In this document: positions 1-6,827 of the stretch, piece by piece
How the letters are laid out: each line of letters opens with the position of its first letter
Position numbering within the stretch: position 1 is the first letter of the stretch
NCBI GenBank assembly: GCA_028703035.1
Contig: JAQVNR010000032.1
Coordinates: 1-14,608 of the forward strand
Length of the DNA stretch: 14,608 nt
Direction of reading: 5' to 3'
Source: Bacilli bacterium
GTDB lineage: Bacteria; Bacillota_I; Bacilli_A; RF39; UBA660
Notes under the pieces: model-generated
The model's input: the letters and a program-made list of their open reading frames with translations, nothing else
Database searches by the model: none
What the model was told of the DNA's origin: nothing
Program-made: the position numbers and the translations under genes

Positions 1-78
1 CTAAAAAAATATTAACATTATCAGAAATAAACAAATTTTTTAAGTAAAACAAAAAAGTCGTTCAATATACAACAAACA

Positions 79-121
79 AAAAACGGGCAATCCCTTATAT
101 AGAAAGGGTTTGCCCGTTTTT
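79..121. terminator. Strong rho-independent terminator for upstream neighbour
   Basis: An 18-base arm (79-96) and its partner (104-121) pair with a single T:T mismatch around a 7-base loop. The GC-rich core ACGGGCAA/TTGCCCGT is flanked by A and T runs, so it could work on both strands. No gene in the window ends into it from the left, so it most likely terminates a plus-strand gene that lies before base 1. Bases 1-78 and 122-190 are AT-rich with nothing I can recognise. Confidence 0.88.
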
Positions 122-194
122 GCTGCAAAAGTTAAGATAATACCACCCACTTTAAAATAATAATATCACAAAATGTAAACTTTTGGAATATTAC

Positions 195-224
195 TTGCTC
201 TATAAATGATAAACTGTGTATAAT
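195..224 (+). promoter_or_regulatory. Sigma-A-like promoter of the ferredoxin gene
   Basis: A -35 TTGCTC (195-200) and a -10 TATAAT (219-224) are separated by 18 bases. The predicted transcription start is near 231, right at the ribosome site GGAGG (231-235), which would give a leader of only about 9 bases before the ATG at 240. Confidence 0.55.
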
Positions 225-239
225 AATTATGGAGGCTGT

Positions 240-431
240 ATGAAAAAAGTAGCAATTATTACCGATAATTGTATTTCTTGTGGATTATGTATTAATATGG
301 CAGAAAACACTTTTACGTGGGATGATGAAGGAAAATCTAAAGTCATTAACTCAGAAGTAAATGATGAAATAATTAATATTTCAAGTCTGTGTCCAACTGG
401 AGCAATTATAATAACCGAAGAAGAAAAATAA
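240..431 (+). CDS. Small [4Fe-4S] ferredoxin
   Basis: This is a 63-residue electron-transfer protein of the single-cluster ferredoxin type, soluble in the cytoplasm. Cluster ligands are visible as CxxCxxC (Cys11, Cys14, Cys17) and a fourth cysteine in the CPTGAI motif (Cys51). The acidic C-terminus (EEEK) is usual for these proteins. The longer reading frame from GTG at 216 is not used, because that GTG lies inside the promoter and the good site GGAGG (231-235) is 4 bases before ATG 240. It is a single-gene unit with its own promoter, and its stop lies inside a terminator shared with convergent trmL. The redox partner cannot be named from context. The family assignment is secure. Confidence 0.93.
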   Translation: MKKVAIITDNCISCGLCINMAENTFTWDDEGKSKVINSEVNDEIINISSLCPTGAIIITEEEK

Positions 432-451
432 GACCAAGTAGTCTTATTTTT
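424..451. terminator. Bidirectional terminator between ferredoxin and trmL
   Basis: Perfect 11-base arms AAAAATAAGAC (424-434) and GTCTTATTTTT (441-451) flank a 6-base loop. The hairpin contains the ferredoxin stop codon and ends 3 bases before the trmL stop (455-457). A/T runs on both sides make it usable on either strand. Confidence 0.85.
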
Positions 452-454
452 AAA

Positions 455-964
455 TTAATTATCTTCAATAAATCTTTTACTTTTATGAGGCTCATCTAAT
501 AATAAGTCCGAATAATTTTGTTGCCTTAAAACTTCATAAACAGCAATTGCTACTGTATTAGATAAATTAAGCGCTCTGACTTTATCAGTCATTGGAAGCC
601 TAATGCAATTATTTAAATGTGGCTTTAAAATGTCAACAGGAATTCCGGTTGATTCTTTTCCAAAAATTAAATATATATTTTGAGCTTTATCACTAAAATT
701 AAAATTTGTTTGAGGTTTATGGCCATATCTAGTAAAAAAATAATAATTTCCTTTATTTTTTTTAAAAAATTCATTAATATTTTCATATGTTTGATAAACA
801 CAATCTTCAATATAATTAGCGCCACTTCTTTTCACTTTTGGTTCATCTAGTCTAAAACCTAATGGTTTTATTAAATGAAGTTTAGAATTAGTTGCTACGG
901 CTGTTCGCATAATATTTCCAGTATTTCCTGGAATTTCAGGTTCAAAAAGTACTATATTTATCAC
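455..964 (-). CDS. trmL: tRNA (cytidine(34)-2'-O)-methyltransferase TrmL
   Basis: This SPOUT-class enzyme 2'-O-methylates the wobble nucleotide of certain leucine tRNAs using S-adenosylmethionine. Its 169 residues are normal for the family. Diagnostic motifs are EPEIPGNTGNIMRT near the N-terminus, LIFGKESTGIP in the middle, and the knot-forming IRLPM..VRALNLSNTVAIAVYE near residues 120-145. The start is GTG (964-962). It is chosen because MINIVLFEPEIP aligns with the family start and no suitable alternative exists; the ribosome site is weak (GAAGAG region). The gene begins 3 bases after the cupin stop, so the two are probably co-transcribed. A second, truncated copy of the trmL start lies at 1348-1395. 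Confidence 0.95.
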   Translation of the reverse strand: MINIVLFEPEIPGNTGNIMRTAVATNSKLHLIKPLGFRLDEPKVKRSGANYIEDCVYQTYENINEFFKKNKGNYYFFTRYGHKPQTNFNFSDKAQNIYLIFGKESTGIPVDILKPHLNNCIRLPMTDKVRALNLSNTVAIAVYEVLRQQNYSDLLLDEPHKSKRFIEDN

Positions 965-975
965 AGCTTACTCTT
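942..975. repeat. Direct repeat copy A (functional trmL start)
   Basis: This stretch matches 1373-1406 at 29 of 34 positions. Bases 942-958 are identical to 1373-1389 over 17 bases. It covers the trmL start codon and the first codons (MINIVLFE) plus a little upstream sequence. The distance to copy B is 431 bases, and the unit between them carries the cupin gene. Confidence 0.8.
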
Positions 976-1315
976 CATGTATAAATTCTACTTGTTCAAT
1001 GGTCCACGCTGGATAGCAAGCAGGTAACATTTTTAATATTCCTTCAAAATAATATTTTTCATTTGGTTCAATCAATATAACATCTTCTTTTTCTATCTCA
1101 AACCTTTCATTTTCAACAAATATTGTGCCTGTTCCATCAATAACATATATTAATTCTTTACATTTTCTATTTATAATTTTCCCGTTATCTGGATAACGAC
1201 CATTTATTTCTACAAATGCAATGTTAATATCATTGTCCTTTGTATCATATTCTATTGAAATAGAATTTTTAGTATTTTTATGAATATTTGCATTTTCTCT
1301 TTTGACAATTCTCAT
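968..1315 (-). CDS. Small single-domain cupin protein, degenerate metal site
   Basis: A 115-residue protein with a cupin beta-barrel pattern: strand-rich, with the ELIYVIDGTGTI...ENERFEIEKEDVILIEPNEKYYFEG core at about residues 54-91. In canonical cupins motif 1 carries HxHxxxE and motif 2 a late His. Here the histidines are replaced (NRKCKE and PNEKYY), leaving Glu54 and a Cys, so the usual metal site is probably absent or altered. No substrate can be predicted. ATG 1315 is preceded by AAGGAG (1324-1329) with 8 bases spacing. It lies between the thioredoxin-like gene and trmL, and flanking copies of the trmL start suggest it was inserted there. Confidence 0.8.
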   Translation of the reverse strand: MRIVKRENANIHKNTKNSISIEYDTKDNDINIAFVEINGRYPDNGKIINRKCKELIYVIDGTGTIFVENERFEIEKEDVILIEPNEKYYFEGILKMLPACYPAWTIEQVEFIHEE

Positions 1316-1347
1316 CTATTAATCTCCTTACTTATTGCATTACAAAA

Positions 1348-1395
1348 TTAATTATCTTTCATATTCCTTAACTCAAAAAGTACTATATTAATCAT
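1348..1395 (-). pseudogene. Truncated duplicate of the trmL 5' end
   Basis: A 15-codon frame starts at ATG 1395 and reads MINIVLFE followed by unrelated LRNMKDN and TAA. The first eight residues are identical to the trmL N-terminus, and the start codons align exactly (ATG here, GTG in trmL). The ATG overlaps the stop of the preceding thioredoxin-like gene (1388-1390), a normal arrangement for coupled genes. I infer that trmL once began here and that the cupin gene was inserted later. It is unlikely to have a product of its own. Confidence 0.7.
1349..1376 (-). promoter_or_regulatory. Possible promoter of the cupin-trmL unit
   Basis: On the minus strand, TTGAGT (1376-1371) and TAATTA (1354-1349) are 16 bases apart, followed by the cupin ribosome site. 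The -10 is imperfect, and the -35 partly comes from the duplicated trmL sequence. The upstream gene could equally supply transcription. Confidence 0.3.
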
Positions 1396-1406
1396 AACTA
1401 ACTATT
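1373..1406. repeat. Direct repeat copy B (relic trmL start)
   Basis: This is the partner of 942-975 (29 of 34 identical). It spans the last codons of the thioredoxin-like gene, its stop codon and the start of the trmL relic. Confidence 0.8.
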
Positions 1407-1900
1407 TCATACTTTTCAAGCAATTGAATAAAATCGCCTGAATCTATTAAGCCGTTCTGACTATCAATAATATCAATAATTTCATTATCTTTATAATATA
1501 TTATTCCAGGTAATTTTTTTATCTCTTTTTCTTTTAAATTTAAAGATTTATTAAGAGTAATTAAATAATTTTCTTCTTCGATTAAGTTTGCTATATCCAT
1601 GTAAATAAAATTATCAATTAAATCATTTTCTCTTAAAACTTTTCTTAATTTCACTTCTAAATTATATATATCTTGATCACCAGTATAACTTATATAAATA
1701 AATGTGTCTGGACTAAATTCAACTGATGCATTTTGAATTTCATTTATTTGGATGTTAGCTACATATTTAGAAATATAGCTATTATTTATTTTATTAAGTA
1801 AATGATTTTTATATAAATTAGAGCTTGCAATCGTCATAAGAACTACTCCCATTATGATTAACATTAAATTTAAATAATTGTTTTTACGCACTTTTTTCAC
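1388..1900 (-). CDS. Membrane-anchored thioredoxin-fold-like protein without CxxC
   Basis: A 170-residue protein of no firm family. Residues 11-30 form one hydrophobic helix after a basic N-terminus, so it is probably anchored with the C-terminal part outside. The rest has a thioredoxin-like rhythm: strand TFIYISYTG (about 66-74) where a redox protein would have its active site, helix, strand NFIYMDI, then KLPGIIYYKDNEIIDII (about 128-144), which resembles the cis-proline and following strands. There is no cysteine in the protein, so it cannot be a disulfide oxidoreductase. The start is GTG 1900, supported by AGAGGA (1908-1913). An ATG at 1907 is out of frame. The gene overlaps the trmL relic by 8 bases. 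The fold assignment is an inference. Confidence 0.7.
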   Translation of the reverse strand: MKKVRKNNYLNLMLIIMGVVLMTIASSNLYKNHLLNKINNSYISKYVANIQINEIQNASVEFSPDTFIYISYTGDQDIYNLEVKLRKVLRENDLIDNFIYMDIANLIEEENYLITLNKSLNLKEKEIKKLPGIIYYKDNEIIDIIDSQNGLIDSGDFIQLLEKYEIVSYD

Positions 1901-2088
1901 TTTTCATTCCTCTTATAATAAAGTCAAGTAAATTCTATCTTGTATATATTTTTTACGTTACTTTATTTCTTTCTTTTATTTTTTTTCTTTTTTATATCGG
2001 TTTTAATAATCCTTTGTTATCTACTTAAACTCTTTCTTAAGGCATTGTTGCAGTTGTTGATTCAATTAAATCATATTTTCTTTCTTAA
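1901..2088. other. T-rich gap, probably decayed IS110 body
   Basis: No intact gene is present. The plus strand is a long run of T and pyrimidine-rich sequence (about 1940-1995). On the minus strand 2000-2088 reads lysine-rich fragments broken by several stops, which could be the eroded continuation of the transposase relic, but I cannot align them securely. Confidence 0.4.
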
Positions 2089-2232
2089 TCAAAACCAAAT
2101 CCTTCTATATACCTCCATTCCTCTGTAATCACAGAATCTTGCCCAACTTTTTGTTTTTCCTATATCAATTCCACATATTAATATTGTTGCTTTGATTCTA
2201 CTTATTTTTTCTTCAACTTCATTTGCTTTCAA
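2089..2232 (-). pseudogene. IS110-family transposase, 5' fragment only
   Basis: A 47-codon minus-strand frame from TTG (2232-2230) to TGA (2091-2089) reads EVEEKISRIKATILICGIDI, then GKTKSWARFCDYRGMEVYRR. This matches the start of IS110-type DEDD transposases, in which the first catalytic Asp sits in a GIDIGK or GIDVAK motif followed by W/Y-A-R and a D-x-RG element. A full enzyme has about 400 residues, so nearly all of it is missing, and the frame breaks after residue 47. No intact start codon or ribosome site is seen. It is a dead insertion-sequence remnant. Confidence 0.7.
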
Positions 2233-2267
2233 TACTTTCTAGTTAAGAGTCTCTATAATAAAAACAA

Positions 2268-2302
2268 ATGATATAATTTTCTATCTAGTGAAATTATATC
2301 AT
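2268..2302 (-). terminator. Hairpin, probable terminator of the UPF0316 gene
   Basis: Perfect 12-base arms (2268-2279 and 2291-2302) flank an 11-base loop. Read on the minus strand it is followed by TTGTTTTTATT, as expected of a terminator. It lies 36 bases after the UPF0316 stop. The stem is AT-only, so it is weak. It could instead mark the edge of the old insertion sequence. An 11-base A run (2311-2321) lies between the gene and the hairpin. Confidence 0.45.
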
Positions 2303-2337
2303 GGAAATACAAAAAAAAAAATAATGTTTCCCTATTT

Positions 2338-2838
2338 TTATTTTATAAATCCATTGTTAACATATTTCGTTTCATTAATAATCATAAAGGCTTCAAGATC
2401 CATTTCTTTAATTAACTTTCTTAATCGATCTAATCGCTTATTCTTTATTTCAATAATTAACATTAATTTATTATCGATAGTATTTAAAGTGGATACTCCA
2501 AAACCTTCTTCTTTAATTAACTTGACATCCTCATCAGTTATTTTATCTGAAATAACATGAATAGTTAAAAATCCTTTCATAAACAAACTACTTAAAAATG
2601 TCCCTAAGTAAGTACCCATAGCATATCCTCCAGCATATGAGATAGGAATAAATATTGAACTATATGATGGAGTTAGTACCTCCCGAGCAACAGCATACCA
2701 AATTAAAACTTCAACAAATGCAATTGCAGCTGCTGTAAATCTATGTCCTTTTACAACATTAACAGTTCGAAAAGCACCTAAACAAACATCAATTATTCTT
2801 GCGAAAAATATCTTAAGACAAATTAAAAATATTGTCAT
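2338..2838 (-). CDS. UPF0316 (DUF5698/DUF2179) membrane protein
   Basis: A 166-residue integral membrane protein of the UPF0316 family (similar to Bacillus YebE). The N-terminal half has about three hydrophobic helices (near 3-20, 33-52 and 60-85) with the family signature RTVNVVKGHR...AFVEVLIWY and YAGGYAMGTYLG. The C-terminal half, GFLTIHVISDKITDEDVKLIKEEGFGVSTLN, is the DUF2179 domain, a small alpha/beta domain also found at the end of YitT proteins. The function is not known. ATG 2838 is 11 bases after GGGAGG (2850-2855), a rather long spacing, but no better in-frame start exists. It is a single gene with its own good promoter. Confidence 0.9.
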   Translation of the reverse strand: MTIFLICLKIFFARIIDVCLGAFRTVNVVKGHRFTAAAIAFVEVLIWYAVAREVLTPSYSSIFIPISYAGGYAMGTYLGTFLSSLFMKGFLTIHVISDKITDEDVKLIKEEGFGVSTLNTIDNKLMLIIEIKNKRLDRLRKLIKEMDLEAFMIINETKYVNNGFIK

Positions 2839-2861
2839 TAAACAAATCGCCTCCCATAAAA

Positions 2862-2890
2862 ATTATAACTTATATCATTATTCATATCAA
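2862..2890 (-). promoter_or_regulatory. Near-consensus sigma-A promoter of the UPF0316 gene
   Basis: The minus strand has TTGATA (2890-2885), a 17-base spacer, and TATAAT (2867-2862). The predicted start of transcription is near 2855, at the ribosome site itself, giving a leader of about 17 bases. Confidence 0.8.
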
Positions 2891-3082
2891 TGATTTTACA
2901 TTGTGTTTACAATATAATTAACATTAAACTGATTAAACAAAGTTTACTAGAATCATAATCTAGGAAAATATATATTTTAGATCCAACATTATCTTGGGAA
3001 TTAGCACTACAATAACAATATATTTGTTATAAAATATTAGCTATTATTATTTTAATAGTCATAACAATTACTTTTATAGTCA

Positions 3083-3108
3083 AATAGCCCTTATCATAAA
3101 GGGCTATT
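3083..3108. repeat. Inverted repeat upstream of the cotJ operon
   Basis: Perfect 10-base arms AATAGCCCTT (3083-3092) and AAGGGCTATT (3099-3108) flank a 6-base loop, 28 bases before the cotJ start. No T run follows on either strand, so a terminator is unlikely. It may be an operator or an RNA element. The rest of the gap 2891-3082 is AT-rich with no gene that I can support. Confidence 0.6.
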
Positions 3109-3110
3109 AA

Positions 3111-3119
3111 CATATGATA
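3111..3119 (+). promoter_or_regulatory. Possible sporulation-type -10 element for cotJ
   Basis: CATATGATA fits the CATA-N3-TA pattern shared by sigma-E/sigma-K -10 elements, and it sits 7 bases before the ribosome site AAAGGAG (3125-3131 region). A matching -35 at the usual spacing is not convincing (TCATAAA at 3094-3100 is too close), so this rests on the -10 and on the coat-protein context. Confidence 0.35.
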
Positions 3120-3136
3120 AATTGAAAGGAGAAAAT

Positions 3137-3622
3137 ATGTTTATTAATATTGATGATGATTATTTTTTAAAGTATTATGGAACTAATGAAAGTGAAAAAA
3201 CAAAATTCAGTTCAAATTCTGATAAATATCTTGATAATAAAATGAATTATTATTCAAAAAAGGATAATTATAAAAAAGATATCTTAAATCCGAAAGAAGG
3301 GCTTAATATTGGTAATTTGTTTTATGATTCTTATATTCCTTATAAAAATTATAAACCTAGAGAATTAGTTGCTAAAAATGAAAAAGAACATTTTATGCTA
3401 AAAATTCAAGAATTATGCTTTGCTCAAAATGATTTAAATTTATATTTAGATTTATATCCTAATGATCAAGAGATGTTTAATTTATTTAGGCAATATACAC
3501 TTGAGTCGGAAAAATTATCAAGAATATACGCAGAAAAATATGGACCACTAGAACTAAATCAAGATACGGGATCAGAATATATGTGGTATCAAAATCCATG
3601 GCCATGGGAGGTGTCTAAATAG
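3137..3622 (+). CDS. cotJB: CotJA/CotJB-like spore coat fusion protein
   Basis: A 161-residue protein. The C-terminal part, about residues 85-160, is CotJB: KIQELCFAQNDLNLYLDLYPNDQEMFNLF, then YAEKYGPLELN and the WPWE ending. Ahead of it, about 52-75, GLNIGNLFYDSYIPYKNYKP resembles the short CotJA protein (GTLFP..Y.PY pattern). CotJA and CotJB are normally separate proteins that act with CotJC in the spore coat, so this looks like a fusion. The first 50 residues are Asn/Lys/Tyr-rich and unlike either. ATG 3137 follows AAAGGAG with 5 bases spacing; the upstream in-frame TTG at 3122 lies before the site and is rejected. The stop TAG overlaps the cotJC GTG by one base. Confidence 0.88.
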   Translation: MFINIDDDYFLKYYGTNESEKTKFSSNSDKYLDNKMNYYSKKDNYKKDILNPKEGLNIGNLFYDSYIPYKNYKPRELVAKNEKEHFMLKIQELCFAQNDLNLYLDLYPNDQEMFNLFRQYTLESEKLSRIYAEKYGPLELNQDTGSEYMWYQNPWPWEVSK

Positions 3623-4179
3623 TGTTTAAGTACGAAAAAAAACTACCTTATCCAATTGACATAAAACGTAAAGACATAAAAATGGCAAAATTCATAATTA
3701 CCCAATTCGGAGGGCCAAATGGTGAGCTTGGAGCATTCTTGCGTTACTTTAGTCAAAAGTTTACAATGCCAACTGCTGAAGGAAAAGCTTTGCTAAATGA
3801 TATAGCTGTCGAAGAAATGGGACACTGTGAAATGATATGTACAATGGTTACTCAACTTTTAAAAGGCGCTACTGTGGAAGAATTAATGGAAAATGGTCTT
3901 TCTGCTAATTACGCTGAACATGGAATGGGTATTTATCCAAGTGATAGTAATGGTTTTCCATTTACTGCAGCATCACTACAATCAATTGGTAATCCTGTAG
4001 CAGATCTTGCGGAAAACATGGCTGCCGAAGAAAAAGCTAGAGTTACTTATGAGCATTTAATTGATATGACAAACGATGATGATTTAATAGATCCACTTCT
4101 GTTTTTACGTCAGCGGGAAGTAGTCCACTACAAATGGTTTAAAGAACTATATAAAAAATATAAAAAAATGGGTTATTAA
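3622..4179 (+). CDS. cotJC: CotJC, manganese-catalase-like spore coat protein
   Basis: A 185-residue, full-length ferritin-like four-helix protein of the manganese catalase family, expected in the spore coat and possibly protecting against peroxide. Likely di-manganese ligands are visible: Glu35 (NGELGAF), Glu65 with His68 (VEEMGH), Glu136 or Glu137 (AAEEKAR) and His169 (REVVHYKWF), matching the E, ExxH, E, H pattern of the family. The start is GTG 3622, overlapping the cotJB stop (TAGTG), with ribosome site GGGAGG (3606-3611), so translation is coupled. Identification is secure; catalytic activity is inferred from the ligands. Confidence 0.95.
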   Translation: MFKYEKKLPYPIDIKRKDIKMAKFIITQFGGPNGELGAFLRYFSQKFTMPTAEGKALLNDIAVEEMGHCEMICTMVTQLLKGATVEELMENGLSANYAEHGMGIYPSDSNGFPFTAASLQSIGNPVADLAENMAAEEKARVTYEHLIDMTNDDDLIDPLLFLRQREVVHYKWFKELYKKYKKMGY

Positions 4180-4181
4180 CA

Positions 4182-4210
4182 AAAAAATAATAGATAAACT
4201 ATTATTTTTT
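4182..4210. terminator. Bidirectional terminator between cotJC and the ATPase gene
   Basis: Twelve-base arms AAAAAATAATAG (4182-4193) and CTATTATTTTTT (4199-4210) flank a 5-base loop and end in a T run. The last bases overlap the ATPase stop codon (4209-4211), so it serves the plus gene and could serve the minus gene. The stem is AT-rich. Confidence 0.7.
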
Positions 4211-6794
4211 AAATATAATCTAACTTATTTTTTTTACGAAGATATATTTTGCGTAATAAATCAACTGGAATTACTGTAAAAGCAAGTACTAAAACAAAAA
4301 CCAGTTCATACAAAGTTAAACCATAGGTTCTAAAAAGATTACCACCATAGTAAATAAAATATATTTGAATAATACTAACCAATAAAAATATTGCCATAAA
4401 GACTTTATTTTTACTTATATTATGAAATATATTTATGTGACTTGTTCGAGCGTTAAAAGCATTGAAGATTCCCATAAATACAAATAAAGTAAAAAAAGCA
4501 GTCATAAAATACTTACCATTTAAATCATACCTTATAACATCTTTTATAAAGGGAATTTTTAAAAATAGTAAACAAAGTATCGCTGAATAAACTCCTGTAA
4601 ACAGTAGCTCTCCTAACATATAACTATTAATTATAGATTCATTTTTAAATTTAGGCTTTTCTTTCATAAATTCAAAACTAGGAGATTCATAAGCAAATGC
4701 TAAACCTGCAAGAGTATCCATTATCATGTTTATCCACAACATTTGCATAACAGTCACTGGAGTATTTACGCCAATAAATGGTCCGATAATCGATAATACA
4801 AGCGCGCATATATTAATTGTCAACTGAAAAATAATAAATTTACGAATATTTTTAAAAATCGTTCGGCCAAATAATATTGCCATAGAGATTGATTTTATAT
4901 TATTATCAAGTATAACAATATCACTGGCTTCTTTGGCAACTTCGGTTCCACTTCCCATTGCAAAACCCACATCAGCTTTCTTTAGTGCTGGAGCATCATT
5001 TACACCATCACCTGTCATTCCTACTACCAGATTCATTTCTTGGGCAATTTTAACTAATCTGCTTTTATCAGTTGGTTTAGCTCTAGCAATAACTTTTAAA
5101 TTAGGTAATATTTCTTTGATTGACTCATTATCTAAGTTATTATATTCAACACTTGTTAAAGCTAAACTATTTTTATCTATAATATTAAGTTTTCTAGCAA
5201 CTACTAAAGCAGTATCTAATGCATCACCTGTAATCATTATAACTTCGACACTTGCATCTTTAATTAATGATATTCCCTCATAACTTTCTTCTCTAACCTC
5301 ATCTTGAATAAGAACAATTCCTACAAAAATATAGTTATTTACAATTTTTTTATCACTATAAGCAAGCATAATAATTCTCATGCCTTTTTGAGTATATAAA
5401 TTTATCATATTTTGAATTTTATTAGAATCCCTTATTGGCTTTTTTTCTCCATCGCTATCTAAATAATATCTACATTTCGGAAGAATTATTTCACTAGCTC
5501 CTTTAATATAAAAGTGATTAGTCGTAGTTGCACTCGAATATTTGTTATTACTATCAAAAACTTTTTTAGCAATAACATCTTCTTTTTCATATGTACTTAT
5601 AAATCTTTTAAGTGCTTGGTCTGTTGTATTACCACCGATAATCTTACCATCAGTAATCTCACTACTATTATTTATATTAAGAGACTTAGCTAAAACATCT
5701 AAATATTTAGGATATTTAACGAGTTCTACTTCATTACTATAATTGTGACCATCATAATCACAAATCCCAAGAACCGAGAGTTCACCTTTTGTTAGGGTCC
5801 CAGTTTTATCAGTTAACAAAATATTAAGTGATCCAGCAGTTTCAATCCCCATCATTTTTCTAACTAAGACATTACTTTTAAGCATTTTTTTCATATTTGT
5901 TGAAAGAACAAGTGCGACCATCATTGGAAGACCTTCTGGTACTGAAACTATAATGATTGTAACTGCTAAAGTTAAACCATATATTACATAATCAATCATT
6001 AATTTAGGGTTACTAAGTGTTGTCATAATAGCGCTAACTTCAAATTTATTACTAATAAATATTACTGATACTAAATACGAAATAAATACTAAGAAAGCAG
6101 CAATATACCCCATAATACTAATTATCTTTGCTAGCTCTCTTAGTCTTGTCTTTAAAGGACTTTCTGGATTAGGTTCTGTAAGCTCCAGCAGAGCTAATCC
6201 ATATGTTGTATTTATTCCAACTTGAGTAATTCTCATAATACATTCTTGAGAATAAACAACACTACCCTTATATAATGTATTAGTATCACCGGCATTATTT
6301 CCTGTAGCTTCTTTATAAACTTCATAACTTTCACCAGTTAAAGAAGATTCATCAACTGTTACCTTACCCTTGATGATTATTCCATCGGCAGGAACTGCCT
6401 CGCCACTTGATAAATAAATTATATCGTTAACGACAAGATCATCACTAGAAACATGAATAAGCTTCTTATTTCTTTTTGTTCTAATAAATATTTGACTATT
6501 CTCTTTAAAAATTCTATTAAAAGCCTTGCCACTACCATATTCACTTATTGTAGAAATAAAAGACGCTAGAAATATAGCTATAAAAATGCCGAGTGTTTCA
6601 AACCAATCAAATTCCCTAAATAAAAAAACTATTTTTACTGCAAGTACAATAAGTAAGATCTTAATAATCGGATCTCCTAGTGATTCAATTAATAATTTAA
6701 TAAAACTATTATCATTTTTAGTTTCAATTTTATTACTTCCATATTTTTCACGGCTCTTAATTACTTCTTCTTCATTTAATCCTGTAATGTCCAT
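4209..6794 (-). CDS. PMCA-type Ca2+-transporting P-type ATPase
   Basis: An 861-residue type IIB ion pump that exports Ca2+ from the cytoplasm using ATP. Motifs in order: SLTGES (151-156, actuator), SVPEGLPM (284-291, M4 ion site), phosphorylation loop DKTGTLTKG with Asp329, KGAS (431-434, nucleotide domain), TGD (522-524), TGDGVNDAPALKKADVG (594-610), and WINMIMDTLAGLAFA (687-701) in M6. M6 holds Asn689 and Asp693, the Ca2+ ligand pair of the PMCA type. About ten membrane helices fit the usual topology. The start is ATG 6794, with GGAGG (6801-6805) 6 bases upstream. The in-frame extension to 6851 adds a non-family peptide that covers the leader and is rejected. Single gene. Substrate is inferred from the family; a different divalent cation is possible. 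Confidence 0.94.
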   Translation of the reverse strand: MDITGLNEEEVIKSREKYGSNKIETKNDNSFIKLLIESLGDPIIKILLIVLAVKIVFLFREFDWFETLGIFIAIFLASFISTISEYGSGKAFNRIFKENSQIFIRTKRNKKLIHVSSDDLVVNDIIYLSSGEAVPADGIIIKGKVTVDESSLTGESYEVYKEATGNNAGDTNTLYKGSVVYSQECIMRITQVGINTTYGLALLELTEPNPESPLKTRLRELAKIISIMGYIAAFLVFISYLVSVIFISNKFEVSAIMTTLSNPKLMIDYVIYGLTLAVTIIIVSVPEGLPMMVALVLSTNMKKMLKSNVLVRKMMGIETAGSLNILLTDKTGTLTKGELSVLGICDYDGHNYSNEVELVKYPKYLDVLAKSLNINNSSEITDGKIIGGNTTDQALKRFISTYEKEDVIAKKVFDSNNKYSSATTTNHFYIKGASEIILPKCRYYLDSDGEKKPIRDSNKIQNMINLYTQKGMRIIMLAYSDKKIVNNYIFVGIVLIQDEVREESYEGISLIKDASVEVIMITGDALDTALVVARKLNIIDKNSLALTSVEYNNLDNESIKEILPNLKVIARAKPTDKSRLVKIAQEMNLVVGMTGDGVNDAPALKKADVGFAMGSGTEVAKEASDIVILDNNIKSISMAILFGRTIFKNIRKFIIFQLTINICALVLSIIGPFIGVNTPVTVMQMLWINMIMDTLAGLAFAYESPSFEFMKEKPKFKNESIINSYMLGELLFTGVYSAILCLLFLKIPFIKDVIRYDLNGKYFMTAFFTLFVFMGIFNAFNARTSHINIFHNISKNKVFMAIFLLVSIIQIYFIYYGGNLFRTYGLTLYELVFVLVLAFTVIPVDLLRKIYLRKKNKLDYI

Positions 6795-6827
6795 ACTTGT
6801 CCTCCAGTAAAAATATATGGGACAAGT
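6795..6827 (-). repeat. Inverted repeat over the ATPase ribosome site
   Basis: ACTTGTCC (6795-6802) and GGACAAGT (6820-6827) form perfect 8-base arms with a 17-base loop. On the minus-strand transcript the distal arm contains part of the GGAGGA ribosome site and abuts the ATG. It could mask translation as a hairpin, or bind a repressor as DNA. Its role is inferred. Confidence 0.5.

Noticed and set aside
216..239. Upstream GTG start for the ferredoxin
   Set aside because: It lies in the -10 promoter region before the ribosome site; ATG 240 has correct spacing and the expected family start.
1940..2128. Plus-strand hydrophobic 62-residue frame
   Set aside because: It is a T-rich reading of low-complexity DNA and of the opposite strand of the transposase relic, with no ribosome site.
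2288..2560. Plus-strand 90-residue frame
   Set aside because: It is antisense to the well-recognised UPF0316 gene and has no ribosome site or family likeness.
2891..2960. Small plus-strand frame from ATG near 2890
   Set aside because: About 22 codons, no ribosome site, and it overlaps the region upstream of a minus-strand promoter.
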